A DNA stretch of 64,000 nt from Colwellia sp. M166 (lineage in GTDB: Bacteria; Pseudomonadota; Gammaproteobacteria; Enterobacterales; Alteromonadaceae). The DNA lies in assembly GCF_024585285.1 (NCBI RefSeq), contig NZ_CP040755.1:2418001-2482000 (forward strand). Reading direction: 5' to 3'. Both the position numbers and the translations under genes were made by a program. The notes under the pieces are model-generated. The model did not search any database, was not told where the DNA came from, and saw only the letters and a list, made by a program, of their open reading frames with translations. Numbering within the stretch: the first letter of the stretch is position 1; each line of letters starts with the position of its first letter. Of this stretch, positions 55,555 through 64,000 are shown piece after piece.

Positions 55555-57888
55555 ATGACGCCAATTGCTGAGCAAATAGCCAAAGAACTTGATGTAAAAA
55601 CGAGCCAAATAAATACCGCGATAAATTTATTAGACGAAGGTTCAACAGTGCCTTTTATCGCTCGTTATCGTAAAGAAGCCACACAAGGCCTTGACGATAA
55701 TCACTTGCGCCACTTGGCTCAGCGTTTAAGCTATTTAAGAGATTTATCCGCTCGTAGAAGCGTTATTATTGCTAGCATAGAGCAGCAAGGAAAATTAACG
55801 CCAGCATTAACAACAGAGCTAAATAAGGCCGATAATAAAACTCGCTTGGAAGATTTATACTTACCCTTTAAGCCAAAACGAAAAACCAAAGGGCAAATAG
55901 CCATCACCGGTGGTTTAGAGCCCTTAGCTAATAATATTTATAATAATTGGCAGCTTAATCCTGAACTTGAAGCCGTAGCATTTATCAATAAAGAGCACGG
56001 TTTTATAGATGAAAAATCGGTACTTGAAGGTGCTCATTTTATTTTAGTCGAGCGCTTTGCTGAAGATGCCAATTTGATCCAAAAGTTACGTCGACATTTA
56101 CTTAAACAAGCTCACCTTTGCAGCAAAGTGGTTAAAAGCAAAGCTAGCGAAGCCACAAAATATAGAGACTATTTTGAGCATTCAGAGCTTTTAAGAAGTG
56201 TACCCTCGCATCGCATGTTAGCCATGTTACGGGGTCGTAACGAAGGCTTTCTTTCATTACGCATTGATGCTAATCCTGGGCAAGAAGGCGCATTCTCTAG
56301 TGCCCAGCAATTAATTACTGAACATTTCAATTTACGTTTAACAGGACAAGCGGCAGCAGAGTTTTTAACGAAAGTGGTTAGCTCTACTTGGAAATTAAAA
56401 CTTAGCCAAAGTTTAGAAACAGAACTACTTGGCAGCTTACGCGAGCAAGCCGAAGTAGAAGCAATAAAAGTTTTTTCTCGTAATTTAAATGATTTACTTA
56501 TGGCTGCTCCTGCGGGTCCCAAAACCACCTTAGGTTTAGATCCGGGTATGCGCACCGGTTGTAAACTCGCCATTGTAGATGCCACAGGTAAATTATTACA
56601 AACCGCGACAATTTTCCCACATGCTCCACAAAATCACTGGGATAAATCTGTTCGTACCTTAGTTAACTTATGCCAACAGTTTAAGGTAGAACTGGTTGCT
56701 ATTGGTAATGGTACCGGGTCTCGTGAAAGTGACAAGTTAGTTGCTGAGGTGATCACTAAAATAGAAAGCCATAAACTATCAAAAGTCATCGTGAGTGAAG
56801 CCGGCGCATCAGTTTATTCAGCGTCGGAGTTAGCCGCAGATGAATTTCCAGAGCTTGATGTATCAATACGCGGCGCTGTATCTATTGCTAGACGCTTGCA
56901 AGACCCACTTGCAGAGTTGGTAAAAATTGACCCTAAAGCCATTGGTGTTGGACAATATCAGCATGACGTAAGTCAAAGCCAACTGAGCCAAACGTTAGAT
57001 AATATTATCGAAGATTGTGTTAACAAAGTTGGCGTAGATTTAAATAGTGCTTCTGCGCCTTTACTTGCAAGAGTGTCAGGTTTAAATAAAACCATGGCAA
57101 ACAATGTCGTGAATTTTCGTAATGAAAATGGCCGCTTCAATAACCGTAACGAATTAAAAAAAGTCGCACGTTTAGGACCAAAAGCCTTTGAACAAGCAGC
57201 TGGTTTTTTACGTATTACTGAGGGTAATAATCCTCTTGACTGTTCAGGGGTTCACCCAGAAACCTACCCTGTAGTCGAGGCGATATTAAAGCAGCATAAA
57301 AATACTATTACTGATCTCATGGGTAATAAATCAGCGCTTGGAAACATCAATATTGACACCCTAACTAGTGAAACATTTGGTGCCATCACGGTAAAAGATA
57401 TTATTAGCGAGTTAGAAAAGCCAGGTCGCGATCCACGCCCTGAATTTAAAACCGCAACATTTCAAGAGGGGATAAACACTATTGCTGATTTAAAAGTCGG
57501 TATGATTTTAGAAGGTGTGATATCCAATGTTGCTAATTTTGGTGCTTTTGTTGATGTTGGGGTTCATCAAGACGGCTTAGTGCATATCTCATCCCTAACT
57601 AATAAGTTTGTCAGTGATCCACATGAAATTGTTAAAGCCGGTGAAGTGGTTAAAGTAAAAGTTACTGAGGTTGACCCTCAGCGTAAACGTATCAGTTTAA
57701 CCATGCGTTTAGATGAAGCTACGCCACAAGTTAACAGTCAAGCGCCAGAAAAAGCGCCTAAAGCAATGCATAAAGATCACAAAAATAAGCAACATAAAAA
57801 CCATACTAGGACGCAAAAACCTAAAGTGGAAAATAATGCCGCCATGGGTAATGCTTTTGCTGACGCTTTTGCCAAGCTAAAGAAATAA
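55555..57888 (+). CDS. tex: RNA-binding transcription accessory protein Tex
   Basis: This 777-residue protein has the Tex layout: N-terminal helical domain ([41 protein letters not shown]), a YqgF-like domain ([21 protein letters not shown]), helix-hairpin-helix ([31 protein letters not shown]) and a C-terminal S1 domain ([34 protein letters not shown]). The tail is Lys/His-rich. Tex binds nucleic acid and affects transcription and RNA stability. It is divergent from glmU. Confidence 0.97.
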   Translation: MTPIAEQIAKELDVKTSQINTAINLLDEGSTVPFIARYRKEATQGLDDNHLRHLAQRLSYLRDLSARRSVIIASIEQQGKLTPALTTELNKADNKTRLEDLYLPFKPKRKTKGQIAITGGLEPLANNIYNNWQLNPELEAVAFINKEHGFIDEKSVLEGAHFILVERFAEDANLIQKLRRHLLKQAHLCSKVVKSKASEATKYRDYFEHSELLRSVPSHRMLAMLRGRNEGFLSLRIDANPGQEGAFSSAQQLITEHFNLRLTGQAAAEFLTKVVSSTWKLKLSQSLETELLGSLREQAEVEAIKVFSRNLNDLLMAAPAGPKTTLGLDPGMRTGCKLAIVDATGKLLQTATIFPHAPQNHWDKSVRTLVNLCQQFKVELVAIGNGTGSRESDKLVAEVITKIESHKLSKVIVSEAGASVYSASELAADEFPELDVSIRGAVSIARRLQDPLAELVKIDPKAIGVGQYQHDVSQSQLSQTLDNIIEDCVNKVGVDLNSASAPLLARVSGLNKTMANNVVNFRNENGRFNNRNELKKVARLGPKAFEQAAGFLRITEGNNPLDCSGVHPETYPVVEAILKQHKNTITDLMGNKSALGNINIDTLTSETFGAITVKDIISELEKPGRDPRPEFKTATFQEGINTIADLKVGMILEGVISNVANFGAFVDVGVHQDGLVHISSLTNKFVSDPHEIVKAGEVVKVKVTEVDPQRKRISLTMRLDEATPQVNSQAPEKAPKAMHKDHKNKQHKNHTRTQKPKVENNAAMGNAFADAFAKLKK

Positions 57889-57915
57889 TCAGCTAAACCC
57901 TTTGGTAAATATTCA

Positions 57916-57942
57916 AAAAGCCGCTCAATTGCGGCTTTTTTT
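57916..57942 (+). terminator. Terminator of tex
   Basis: AAAAGCCGC-TCAATT-GCGGCTTTTTTT, a classic stem with T-run 28 nt after the tex stop. Confidence 0.92.
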
Positions 57943-58043
57943 CATGGTAATAAAGGCACTGATCAAAAAAACGTCATTCCGCACCATCTAAAACTTGCAC
58001 TTTTAAGCTAGCCCGCTACCATAGCCACCTTTAAGGCATATCA

Positions 58044-58092
58044 TACCAAGTCTATTAAGTTTCTTCCCACTCAGAGCTTAGTATAATTGGTA
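58044..58092. repeat. Minimal copy F of the TACCAA dispersed repeat
   Basis: TACCAAGTCTATTAAGTTTC followed by CACTCAGAGCTTAG and ending AATTGGTA. Both ends of the family are present in only 49 bp, so it is the shortest two-ended copy. Confidence 0.75.
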
Positions 58093-58117
58093 TCAGTTAA
58101 ATTTTCTGCGGAATACC

Positions 58118-58732
58118 ATGGAACTTCACAATTATTATCTTTATTTTAGTATTTCGCTGCTTGCCTCAATCAGTATTGGTCCTTCAGTAATCCTAGCAGC
58201 GAGTAATGGTATAAATTTCGGTCGTAAAAAAGCCTTAGCGGGTGTTTTAGGTCATGTCAGTGCCGTGATGATTTTAGCGCTCATTTCAGCTTCAGGACTC
58301 GGTTTGATTTTAATGACATCTAAGTTAGCGTTTGCGTTTATTAAATACGCTGGCGCTGGCTACTTAATTTATATAGGTATTGCGATTTGGCGTAGTAAAG
58401 GTCAGTGGTCATTCGCCGATAAAAATGCTCAAATTCCAGCAAAACGCACCTTATTTAAACAAAGCCTTTTATTAGGGCTCAGTAACCCAAAAGCTTTAGT
58501 GTTTTTCTCAGCTTTATTCCCACAGTTTATACAGCCAGAGCAAGCTATTTTGCCACAATTTGTACTGCTTGCTGGCACAAGCTTGTGCAATGCTTTTGTT
58601 TTTACTTCTGTTTATGTTGCTATTGCCTTTCGCTTTCGTCACTATTTCTTATCTGCTATTGGTCAACGCTGGGTGGGTAAAACAACGGGCGGTGTATTTA
58701 TTGGCTTTGCTGCCGCACTTCTAGCTAGCTAA
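58118..58732 (+). CDS. LysE/RhtB-family amino-acid exporter
   Basis: This 204-residue protein has about six membrane segments. It carries the family motif GPSVILAASNGINFGRKKALAGVLGH and the later SNPKALVFFSALFPQFI. LysE/RhtB proteins export amino acids such as lysine, threonine or homoserine lactones; the substrate cannot be read from sequence. It is monocistronic. Confidence 0.93.
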   Translation: MELHNYYLYFSISLLASISIGPSVILAASNGINFGRKKALAGVLGHVSAVMILALISASGLGLILMTSKLAFAFIKYAGAGYLIYIGIAIWRSKGQWSFADKNAQIPAKRTLFKQSLLLGLSNPKALVFFSALFPQFIQPEQAILPQFVLLAGTSLCNAFVFTSVYVAIAFRFRHYFLSAIGQRWVGKTTGGVFIGFAAALLAS

Positions 58733-58830
58733 TACAATTACAAAGGTGCAATTAAGCTTTTAAGTTCTCGCTAAGCGCGCACTTTCTTAGATATATTGGT
58801 ATAAACATCGCCATTTTTCACTTTGAATAT

Positions 58831-58860
58831 AAAAAAAGGGAAGCAAAAGCTTCCCCAAAA
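58831..58860 (-). terminator. Terminator of the porin gene
   Basis: Minus strand: GGGAAGC-TTTT-GCTTCCC followed by a T7 run. A second short hairpin (AACCTCGGTTGGAGGTT, 58862-58878) lies between it and the porin stop. Confidence 0.85.
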
Positions 58861-58938
58861 ACAACCTCGGTTGGAGGTTAACTAACGCAAGCTATTTGTA
58901 CTGGTAACGGCGACACCATAACAATACTGAATTTAACA

Positions 58939-59973
58939 CTAAAGAACATATTTAGCTGAGAACTGTACATAATCTGAATCAGCGTTTTGATCAGCTGAGT
59001 CAAAATTACCTACCTCTAAACCAAACGAAAGTTCTTTGGTATAATTTTTAAAGATATTCACCCCCCAGTGGGTTCTATCAGCATCAGAAACATCGGTAGA
59101 AGTATTACCATAAAAGGCGGTACTGCGAATGTCTTCTGACCAAAAGTGGCGATAAGCAACCATATATGATGTGGTTTCTTCTACTTCTTCACCCACTAAG
59201 TCGCGAGCAGCAACAACACCAACGTAACGACCGGTTTCACCACCGTGGTATTGAAAACGCAAATCATCTTTACCAAAAATGTTAATTTTACCGGCAATAC
59301 CATAACCAAATGCTGACTCAGAATTACCACCAAGCGTGTTTAACTGTCGAGCTAAACCTGCTACTGAAACATTACCCCAATCACCTTTAAAGGTATATTT
59401 AGCGATAACATCAGGTATAGAATCTTGGCTCGGATCACCTTGATCAGATTCTGGGTTTTCTATCGCAACTTGGAAGTTCCCCTGAGTATAACGAATTTGG
59501 CCTTGTCGGATAAAAGCTGAGGCATTAAGTGGACCACCAAAATCAGCACCTTCAGCTAAAGCGCTAGTATTAACAAAAGTTGACCACGTTTGGCCAACAA
59601 GAATATTTTTATATTTGATAAATGCGTGACGAATTCGTGGATTAGATGAGTTTGAAACAATTTCATTACCGCCACCACCATGGAAATCAAGTTCGATAAA
59701 GCCAGTTACGTCTCCATGTACATATTTTGTGTTAAAACGTGATTCTGTCGCGCGAAAACTAACTTTAGAAATATCACCAACGTTACCAGCACCAACCCAA
59801 TAATCTTTAGTAATACTGTCGATGTTACCATCAACATAGCGAGTATCTAATTTAATATAACCACCAAAAGTAATCGAGTCCTCATCTGATAACTTAATTT
59901 CATAACTAGCATGTGCAACGCCAGCCATAGTTAATAAACCTGTTGCTAATAGAAGCTTTTTCTTATTAAACAT
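58939..59973 (-). CDS. DcaP-like outer-membrane porin
   Basis: The start chosen is ATG at 59973 (MFNKKKLLLATGLLTMAGVAHA signal peptide), with GGGGAAAG just upstream; a start 5 codons earlier overlaps this site. The protein is 344 residues. The mature part opens SYEIKLSDEDSITFGGYIKLDTRYVDG and ends in a beta strand finishing YVQFSAKYVL, as in trimeric DcaP-type porins. Such porins take up dicarboxylates and other small anions. A good porin-type terminator follows. Confidence 0.9.
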   Translation of the reverse strand: MFNKKKLLLATGLLTMAGVAHASYEIKLSDEDSITFGGYIKLDTRYVDGNIDSITKDYWVGAGNVGDISKVSFRATESRFNTKYVHGDVTGFIELDFHGGGGNEIVSNSSNPRIRHAFIKYKNILVGQTWSTFVNTSALAEGADFGGPLNASAFIRQGQIRYTQGNFQVAIENPESDQGDPSQDSIPDVIAKYTFKGDWGNVSVAGLARQLNTLGGNSESAFGYGIAGKINIFGKDDLRFQYHGGETGRYVGVVAARDLVGEEVEETTSYMVAYRHFWSEDIRSTAFYGNTSTDVSDADRTHWGVNIFKNYTKELSFGLEVGNFDSADQNADSDYVQFSAKYVL

Positions 59974-60156
59974 TTTTACTTTCCCCATGTGTGATCCTAA
60001 TCGAATTCAACAGTTTATCACTATGTTATTCGATAATTATTATTAACCTTAGAGTAAAAATAGCTCTACTCGCTGGCGTTTTTATTGTTTTATTAGTTTT
60101 GATAACGTGTTTACTTTTTATCGCGGTAAGTAACCGTTATCGTTATTTTTATAATT

Positions 60157-60636
60157 TTATGCTGCGTAATTCATGGTAATATTTTGTGATTTCAATATTT
60201 TTCTAGCAATAGCTTTATCTTTAGCCACTGGCAGTTGTTCAACATATTTAATGACATCTGCATGTGCAAACTCTCCTATACAGCCAGCAAGTTTGGCATT
60301 AATAGCGTTTGATAATGTTGATAGCTCAATTGTTGTGCTGCTTAATTCAATATAGATATGAAGTGCATTACCTTTTTGCTCGTGAGGAAGGCCAAATACC
60401 ACGACCTGCTCAACACCTGCTAATTGGTTGATAAACATTTCAATAGTCTCATTGGCAATACGGTAGCCACTGATTTTATGAGCAGATGTCGCCTGAGAAA
60501 CTAACCAAATATAATCTTGTTCGATCACTGACATCATATCTTCACTGGCAAGACTCTCATCAAGGAAATACAACCACTCACCATTGCTCGATTGCAACCA
60601 AGATAGTTGTGCTTGTTGAACACTCTGATTAGTCAT
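60157..60636 (-). CDS. Orphan C-terminal domain of an acyl-CoA synthetase (AMP-binding family)
   Basis: This 159-residue protein covers only the C-terminal lid of ACS-type enzymes: WLVSQATSAHKISGYRIANETIEMFINQLAGVEQVVVFGLPHEQKGNALHIYIEL, then LPVAKDKAIARKIL, with a lysine in the place of the catalytic one. The large adenylation domain is absent and no adjoining fragment was found. It is either a truncated remnant or a stand-alone regulatory subunit. Two tandem palindromes lie upstream of its start. Confidence 0.65.
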   Translation of the reverse strand: MTNQSVQQAQLSWLQSSNGEWLYFLDESLASEDMMSVIEQDYIWLVSQATSAHKISGYRIANETIEMFINQLAGVEQVVVFGLPHEQKGNALHIYIELSSTTIELSTLSNAINAKLAGCIGEFAHADVIKYVEQLPVAKDKAIARKILKSQNITMNYAA

Positions 60637-61198
60637 ATTAATCTCTTTTATTATTTTGTGTAAATTTCAAGCAAAATATTTTTTATATTGTTAACACTAG
60701 AGAGTAAGAGCAAACTTATAAATTAGACCTAAGTCTACATTAGCAAATAAATGCAATAGACTTTAGTCTAGGTTGAGGCAGAAAATGCTTAAAAAACCAG
60801 TTAAAAATCTTCTTCATTTTACTGTCTTATGAAGCCCTATTGTACTTTCCGGTAAATGTAAAGTTATGCTGCTCTTAACGCCGGTATACGGATAGTGGAC
60901 GACAACAAAGCCATCAATAAACCCAACAACAAAGAGCAGTTAGCGCTGACTTACTTGAGTAGCATGCAGATACTGTTTTTTATACTACGCTAAATTTTTT
61001 AGTGCTATATTTGCACGACATATTGTATAAATAGCCCAAATATTACAGCCCCTAGCAACGCTCAATACATTCTAGCTATCTATGATGGTTAATTATCGCA
61101 AGACCTTATCTACTGGTCGATAATTGCAGCAGCATTGAGAGAAGAAATGATAGAATATTGAAAATCCTAATTTTATAACTGATAAAACAAGATTATTC
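60637..61198. other. Divergent intergenic region with tandem operator-like palindromes
   Basis: This 562-bp gap lies between the orphan ACS domain and the S9 peptidase, which diverge. It holds two palindromes (60724-60737, 60757-60770). The remaining sequence shows no gene. Confidence 0.5.
60724..60770. promoter_or_regulatory. Two tandem TAGAC-N4-GTCTA palindromes
   Basis: TAGACCTAAGTCTA (60724-60737) and TAGACTTTAGTCTA (60757-60770), with centres 33 bp apart, about three helical turns. They lie 88-134 nt before the orphan ACS-domain gene. They look like paired operators for a dimeric regulator; the protein is unknown. Confidence 0.6.
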
Positions 61199-63493
61199 AT
61201 GGTTTCTATAATAAAACATATATCACCGGTAGTAGTTTTCACCTGTTTAGCCAACATAACTTTTAGTGCTAATGCTCAAGCGTTAAGTATTGATAAATAT
61301 TATCAAGCAGAACAACAACTCAGTAAATATACCGAGAAATTAGTGACTGGCACACTAGATCACCCCCAGTGGACCAATAATAACCAACTCACTTATCGCA
61401 GCCATACCAAGCAAGGTGAGCAGTTTTTTATTATTGATGCTGTAACCAAAGAAAAGAATTTGGCGTTCGATCATCAAAAACTTGCTGCTGCGCTATCACT
61501 CACCACGAAAAAAGAAATTAAAGCTCAAAAATTCCCTTTTATATCTTTTGATTTAATCAATAAAAAAACGATCTCTGTAAAAATAAAAGATGAATTATAT
61601 CAATGTGATATTGTGCGTTATTCATGTCAACAATCAAAAAACACAGTTAATAATAATGAGTTAGTCGCACCAAATGGCCTGTATGCTGTTTATATTTATG
61701 ACAACAACTTATGGTTACGTAAGCTAAGTGATAATAGCAAAAAGCAATTAACCACAGACGGCATAGAGAACTTCGCTTATGCCACCAATAATGCCGGTTG
61801 GATCCGTAATGATAAACCGGTTGTAAAATGGTCTCCTGATTCGAAAAAGCTTACCACCTTTAAACATGATGGCCGCAATGTTGGTGAAATGGGCATAGTA
61901 TCAACAGCAGTAGGGCATCCCAAAATTGATGTTTGGAAATACCCATTACCTGGTGACAAAAATATTTTCCAAATTCATCGTGTCGTTATCGATGTTGAGC
62001 AGGCTAAAGTAACAGCGCTTGATATGCCTGCTGATGACCATCGCTCAACAATTACAGATCACGTTGCAGGACGAGATGGTAGTTTATTGGATATCGACTG
62101 GTCTGCTGATAGTAGTCACTTTCTCTTTGTTTCATCTACACGTGATCACAAGACTGCCACACTGAAAGTAGCTGACGCTACAACAGGTAAAGTTCGAACC
62201 ATTTTAAGTGAAACTGAAAATACTTTTTTTGAATCAGGTGTCAGTGGTATTAGCTGGCAATATCTTGATAAAAGTAATGAGATTATTTGGTTTTCACAGC
62301 GTTCTGACTGGGGACATTTGTACCTTGTTGATGCGACAACAGGTAAAATAAAAAATCAAATTACTCAAGGTAATTGGACGGTGCTAGAATTACTTGATGT
62401 CAATCAAGACACCGGTAAGCTAATTTTTACCGCTGCAGGAAAAGAGGGCGGCGATCCTTATTTTCATTATCTTTATAGCATTAACAAAGACGGGTCAGGT
62501 TTAACGTTACTAACTCCTGAGCAAAAACATCATCGTATATCACTGAGTAAAAATGCCGCCTACTTTTTAGACCGAGTTTCAACACCAAACCAACCTGAAA
62601 CCAGCTTTATTCGCAGTACCAGTAGCAAATCAGGTTTTGTCGTTGAACAAATGGATATTAGCAAGCTAAGTGCCACCGGTTGGCAGGCACCAACGCCATT
62701 TATCGTTAAAGACCGTAATAACCAACATGATATCTATGGTTTAATGTATAAGCCTAGTGATTTTGACGCTAGCAAATCATACCCTGTCGTCAATTACTTA
62801 TACCCAGGTCCACAAGTAGGGAGTATTCGAGGTCGTCACTTTAGAAGCGCTCGTGGTGATAACCAAGCCATTGCCGAATTAGGCTTTATTGTTATCGAAA
62901 TTGACGCATTAGGTACCCCCGGACGTTCAAAAAGCTTCCACGAGTTTTATTACCAGAACATGAGTGACAGCGGTATTCCTGATCAAGTAGCCGCTATCAA
63001 ACAATTAGCTGATAAATATAACTGGATAGATAGTTCTCGTGTCGGTATTTGGGGACATTCTGGTGGCGGTTTTGCTTCAACACGTGCTTTATTAACTTAC
63101 CCTGATTTTTATTCTGTCGCAGTTTCACAAGCAGGTAACCACGATAACCGTAACTACGCCGATGAATGGGGTGAAAAATACCACGGTGTATTGGTGAAAA
63201 ATGAAGATGGTAGTAGCAATTATGATAGCCAAGCTAATCAATTAATTGTTGATAACCTCAAAGGCAAGTTACTCATAGCTCACGGTACCACCGACACTAA
63301 CGTACCACCATATAACACCTTAATAGTGGTAGAAGCGTTAATTAAAGCTAATAAAGATTTTGATATGCTTATGCTGCCAAACCGCAGTCATGGCTTTGCT
63401 AGAGAGCCATACATGATGCGTAAACGTTGGGATTACTTTGTTAAGCATTTAATGGCGGTAACACCACCAAAAGAGTTCACTTTTTCAAAATAA
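61199..63493 (+). CDS. S9-family prolyl oligopeptidase/dipeptidyl peptidase (DPP4-like)
   Basis: This 764-residue protein has a signal peptide (MVSIIKHISPVVVFTCLANITFSANAQA). An N-terminal beta-propeller (about 45-500; WTNNNQLTYRS, VKWSPDSKKLTTFKHDGR, DIDWSADSSHFLFVSSTRD) precedes an alpha/beta-hydrolase domain. Catalytic residues are Ser in IWGHSGGGFAST, Asp in AHGTTDTNVP and His in NRSHGF. It would cut dipeptides or prolyl bonds in the periplasm, fitting a protein-degrading marine bacterium. It is monocistronic. Confidence 0.95.
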   Translation: MVSIIKHISPVVVFTCLANITFSANAQALSIDKYYQAEQQLSKYTEKLVTGTLDHPQWTNNNQLTYRSHTKQGEQFFIIDAVTKEKNLAFDHQKLAAALSLTTKKEIKAQKFPFISFDLINKKTISVKIKDELYQCDIVRYSCQQSKNTVNNNELVAPNGLYAVYIYDNNLWLRKLSDNSKKQLTTDGIENFAYATNNAGWIRNDKPVVKWSPDSKKLTTFKHDGRNVGEMGIVSTAVGHPKIDVWKYPLPGDKNIFQIHRVVIDVEQAKVTALDMPADDHRSTITDHVAGRDGSLLDIDWSADSSHFLFVSSTRDHKTATLKVADATTGKVRTILSETENTFFESGVSGISWQYLDKSNEIIWFSQRSDWGHLYLVDATTGKIKNQITQGNWTVLELLDVNQDTGKLIFTAAGKEGGDPYFHYLYSINKDGSGLTLLTPEQKHHRISLSKNAAYFLDRVSTPNQPETSFIRSTSSKSGFVVEQMDISKLSATGWQAPTPFIVKDRNNQHDIYGLMYKPSDFDASKSYPVVNYLYPGPQVGSIRGRHFRSARGDNQAIAELGFIVIEIDALGTPGRSKSFHEFYYQNMSDSGIPDQVAAIKQLADKYNWIDSSRVGIWGHSGGGFASTRALLTYPDFYSVAVSQAGNHDNRNYADEWGEKYHGVLVKNEDGSSNYDSQANQLIVDNLKGKLLIAHGTTDTNVPPYNTLIVVEALIKANKDFDMLMLPNRSHGFAREPYMMRKRWDYFVKHLMAVTPPKEFTFSK

Positions 63494-64000
63494 TATTCTC
63501 TCAACAATAACCTAAGTTAGAATAAGGGGTACGCCCTTTTTCTAACTTTAAAGAACTCCTTGTTTCAGTTAATTTAAGTCTATCCCTCACTGCCATAATT
63601 TATCACGGCATTAGCCCTAGAGCATCATAGCAAGTTTCAACATATAAACCCTTAGAGCTTGCTATTAACTATTAAGAAAACCATCAACACAGTAAGGTAC
63701 AAGGTGCTAGTACTTTTAATGCGGCAAAAAGTACTAGCACTAACAAAATAATATAACCTCAGCTCAGATTCACAAACTTTATAACCAGTTAATTAATAAA
63801 ATTATTAGTTAAATATTCACTCTATTGCTATTAGTAAAACATTTACAAAACCGCAATGACAAATTTAGCTACTTAACAAGGTAATACCATATTGGGCGTA
63901 AAAATAACGCTGATAAGCGCTTAAATGGCATGGTTTAATACAGTAGCTTAAGAAAAAAAAGCCCAAGCTCAAGTACAATATTGCGCTAGATCAAAACCGC
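63494..64000. other. Gene-free right end of the window
   Basis: The 507 bp hold the peptidase terminator, a strong 14-bp hairpin at 63704-63740 (GTGCTAGTACTTTT / AAAAGTACTAGCAC), an IS982-like end at 63754-63765 (TAACCTCAGCTC) and, at 63981-63994, TTGCGCTAGATCAA, an imperfect FNR/CRP-type site. No gene was found. Confidence 0.45.
63514..63548 (+). terminator. Terminator of the S9 peptidase gene
   Basis: A 15-bp stem with one mismatch, AAGTTAGAATAAGGG / CCCTTTTTCTAACTT, with a tetraloop-sized loop. It lies about 20 nt after the stop. Confidence 0.7.

Noticed and set aside
59991..60179. 62-codon hydrophobic plus-strand frame with GTG start
   Set aside because: It has a membrane-like stretch but no ribosome-binding site, starts in the porin leader and overlaps the orphan ACS-domain end; not supported.

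Overview
The window is a stretch of AT-rich chromosome from a marine gammaproteobacterium of the Alteromonadales, most likely the Colwelliaceae (Colwellia/Thalassotalea type). This rests on the family make-up (ftsYEX-rpoH, glmS with a DeoR-type regulator, eukaryotic-type AdoMetDC beside speE, SapC, DcaP-like porin, OlsF) and the low GC. It is inference from protein recognition, not a database match. No rRNA, tRNA, CRISPR array or prophage was seen.

Layout. 1-1897: 5'-terminal part of a GAF-GAF-GGDEF(-EAL) c-di-GMP protein. 2.5-8.9 kb: rpoH and the ftsY-ftsE-ftsX operon, separated by an EAL-HDOD gene and an IS982 element whose transposase is broken by one base in an A7 tract; ftsY carries 23 perfect GluPro-encoding hexamers. 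9.1-13 kb: rsmD, then a polyamine locus (speD-speE divergent from a speB-like agmatinase). 13.2-17.2 kb: a TonB-dependent receptor with an FNR-type box and a GCGAC-N5-GTCGC palindrome, convergent with a RegB/RegA (PrrBA/RoxSR) redox two-component system. 17.2-22.2 kb: DUF416, a cysteine-rich HTH regulator, SapC, a small secreted protein and a CsgG/DUF4810/DUF799 lipoprotein operon. 22.5-28.1 kb: a phosphorelay cluster (sigma-54 activator, 70-residue stand-alone His-acceptor domain, CHASE3 kinase, single-domain receiver, REC-kinase-REC-REC hybrid). 28.3-36.1 kb: envelope and stress genes (hemerythrin, PldA, phosphatase-lipid kinase fusion, MscS, entericidin-like peptide, BON protein, DUF2254, lipoprotein, DUF1328). 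36.8-39.1 kb: a sensor-GGDEF-EAL gene split by an in-frame stop.

40-50 kb is the most interesting part. It holds a peroxiredoxin-like protein and DoxX divergent from an ECF sigma/anti-sigma pair, DinB-like, truncated NRDE and cupin-like genes, then a complete hvfABC-type RiPP operon: a secreted precursor with six EGKCG motifs, an MNIO (DUF692) enzyme and its DUF2063 partner. A second ECF sigma/anti-sigma pair follows, then OlsF (ornithine lipid synthase) and a basic protein. Four intergenic sites here share a -35/-10-like pattern (TGTAA..., 14-15 nt, C[G/A]TCTA-like), suggesting one ECF regulon linking the precursor, the sigma factor, doxX and the olsF unit. An intrinsic terminator lies between precursor and enzyme genes.

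51-64 kb: glmS-deoR, glmU, tex, a LysE exporter, a DcaP-like porin, an orphan acyl-CoA-synthetase C-terminal domain with two tandem 14-bp palindromes upstream, and an S9 peptidase. Two non-coding mobile families are scattered through the window: a TACCAA-ended inverted-repeat element (three long copies plus short and single ends) and a MITE whose ends match the local IS982.
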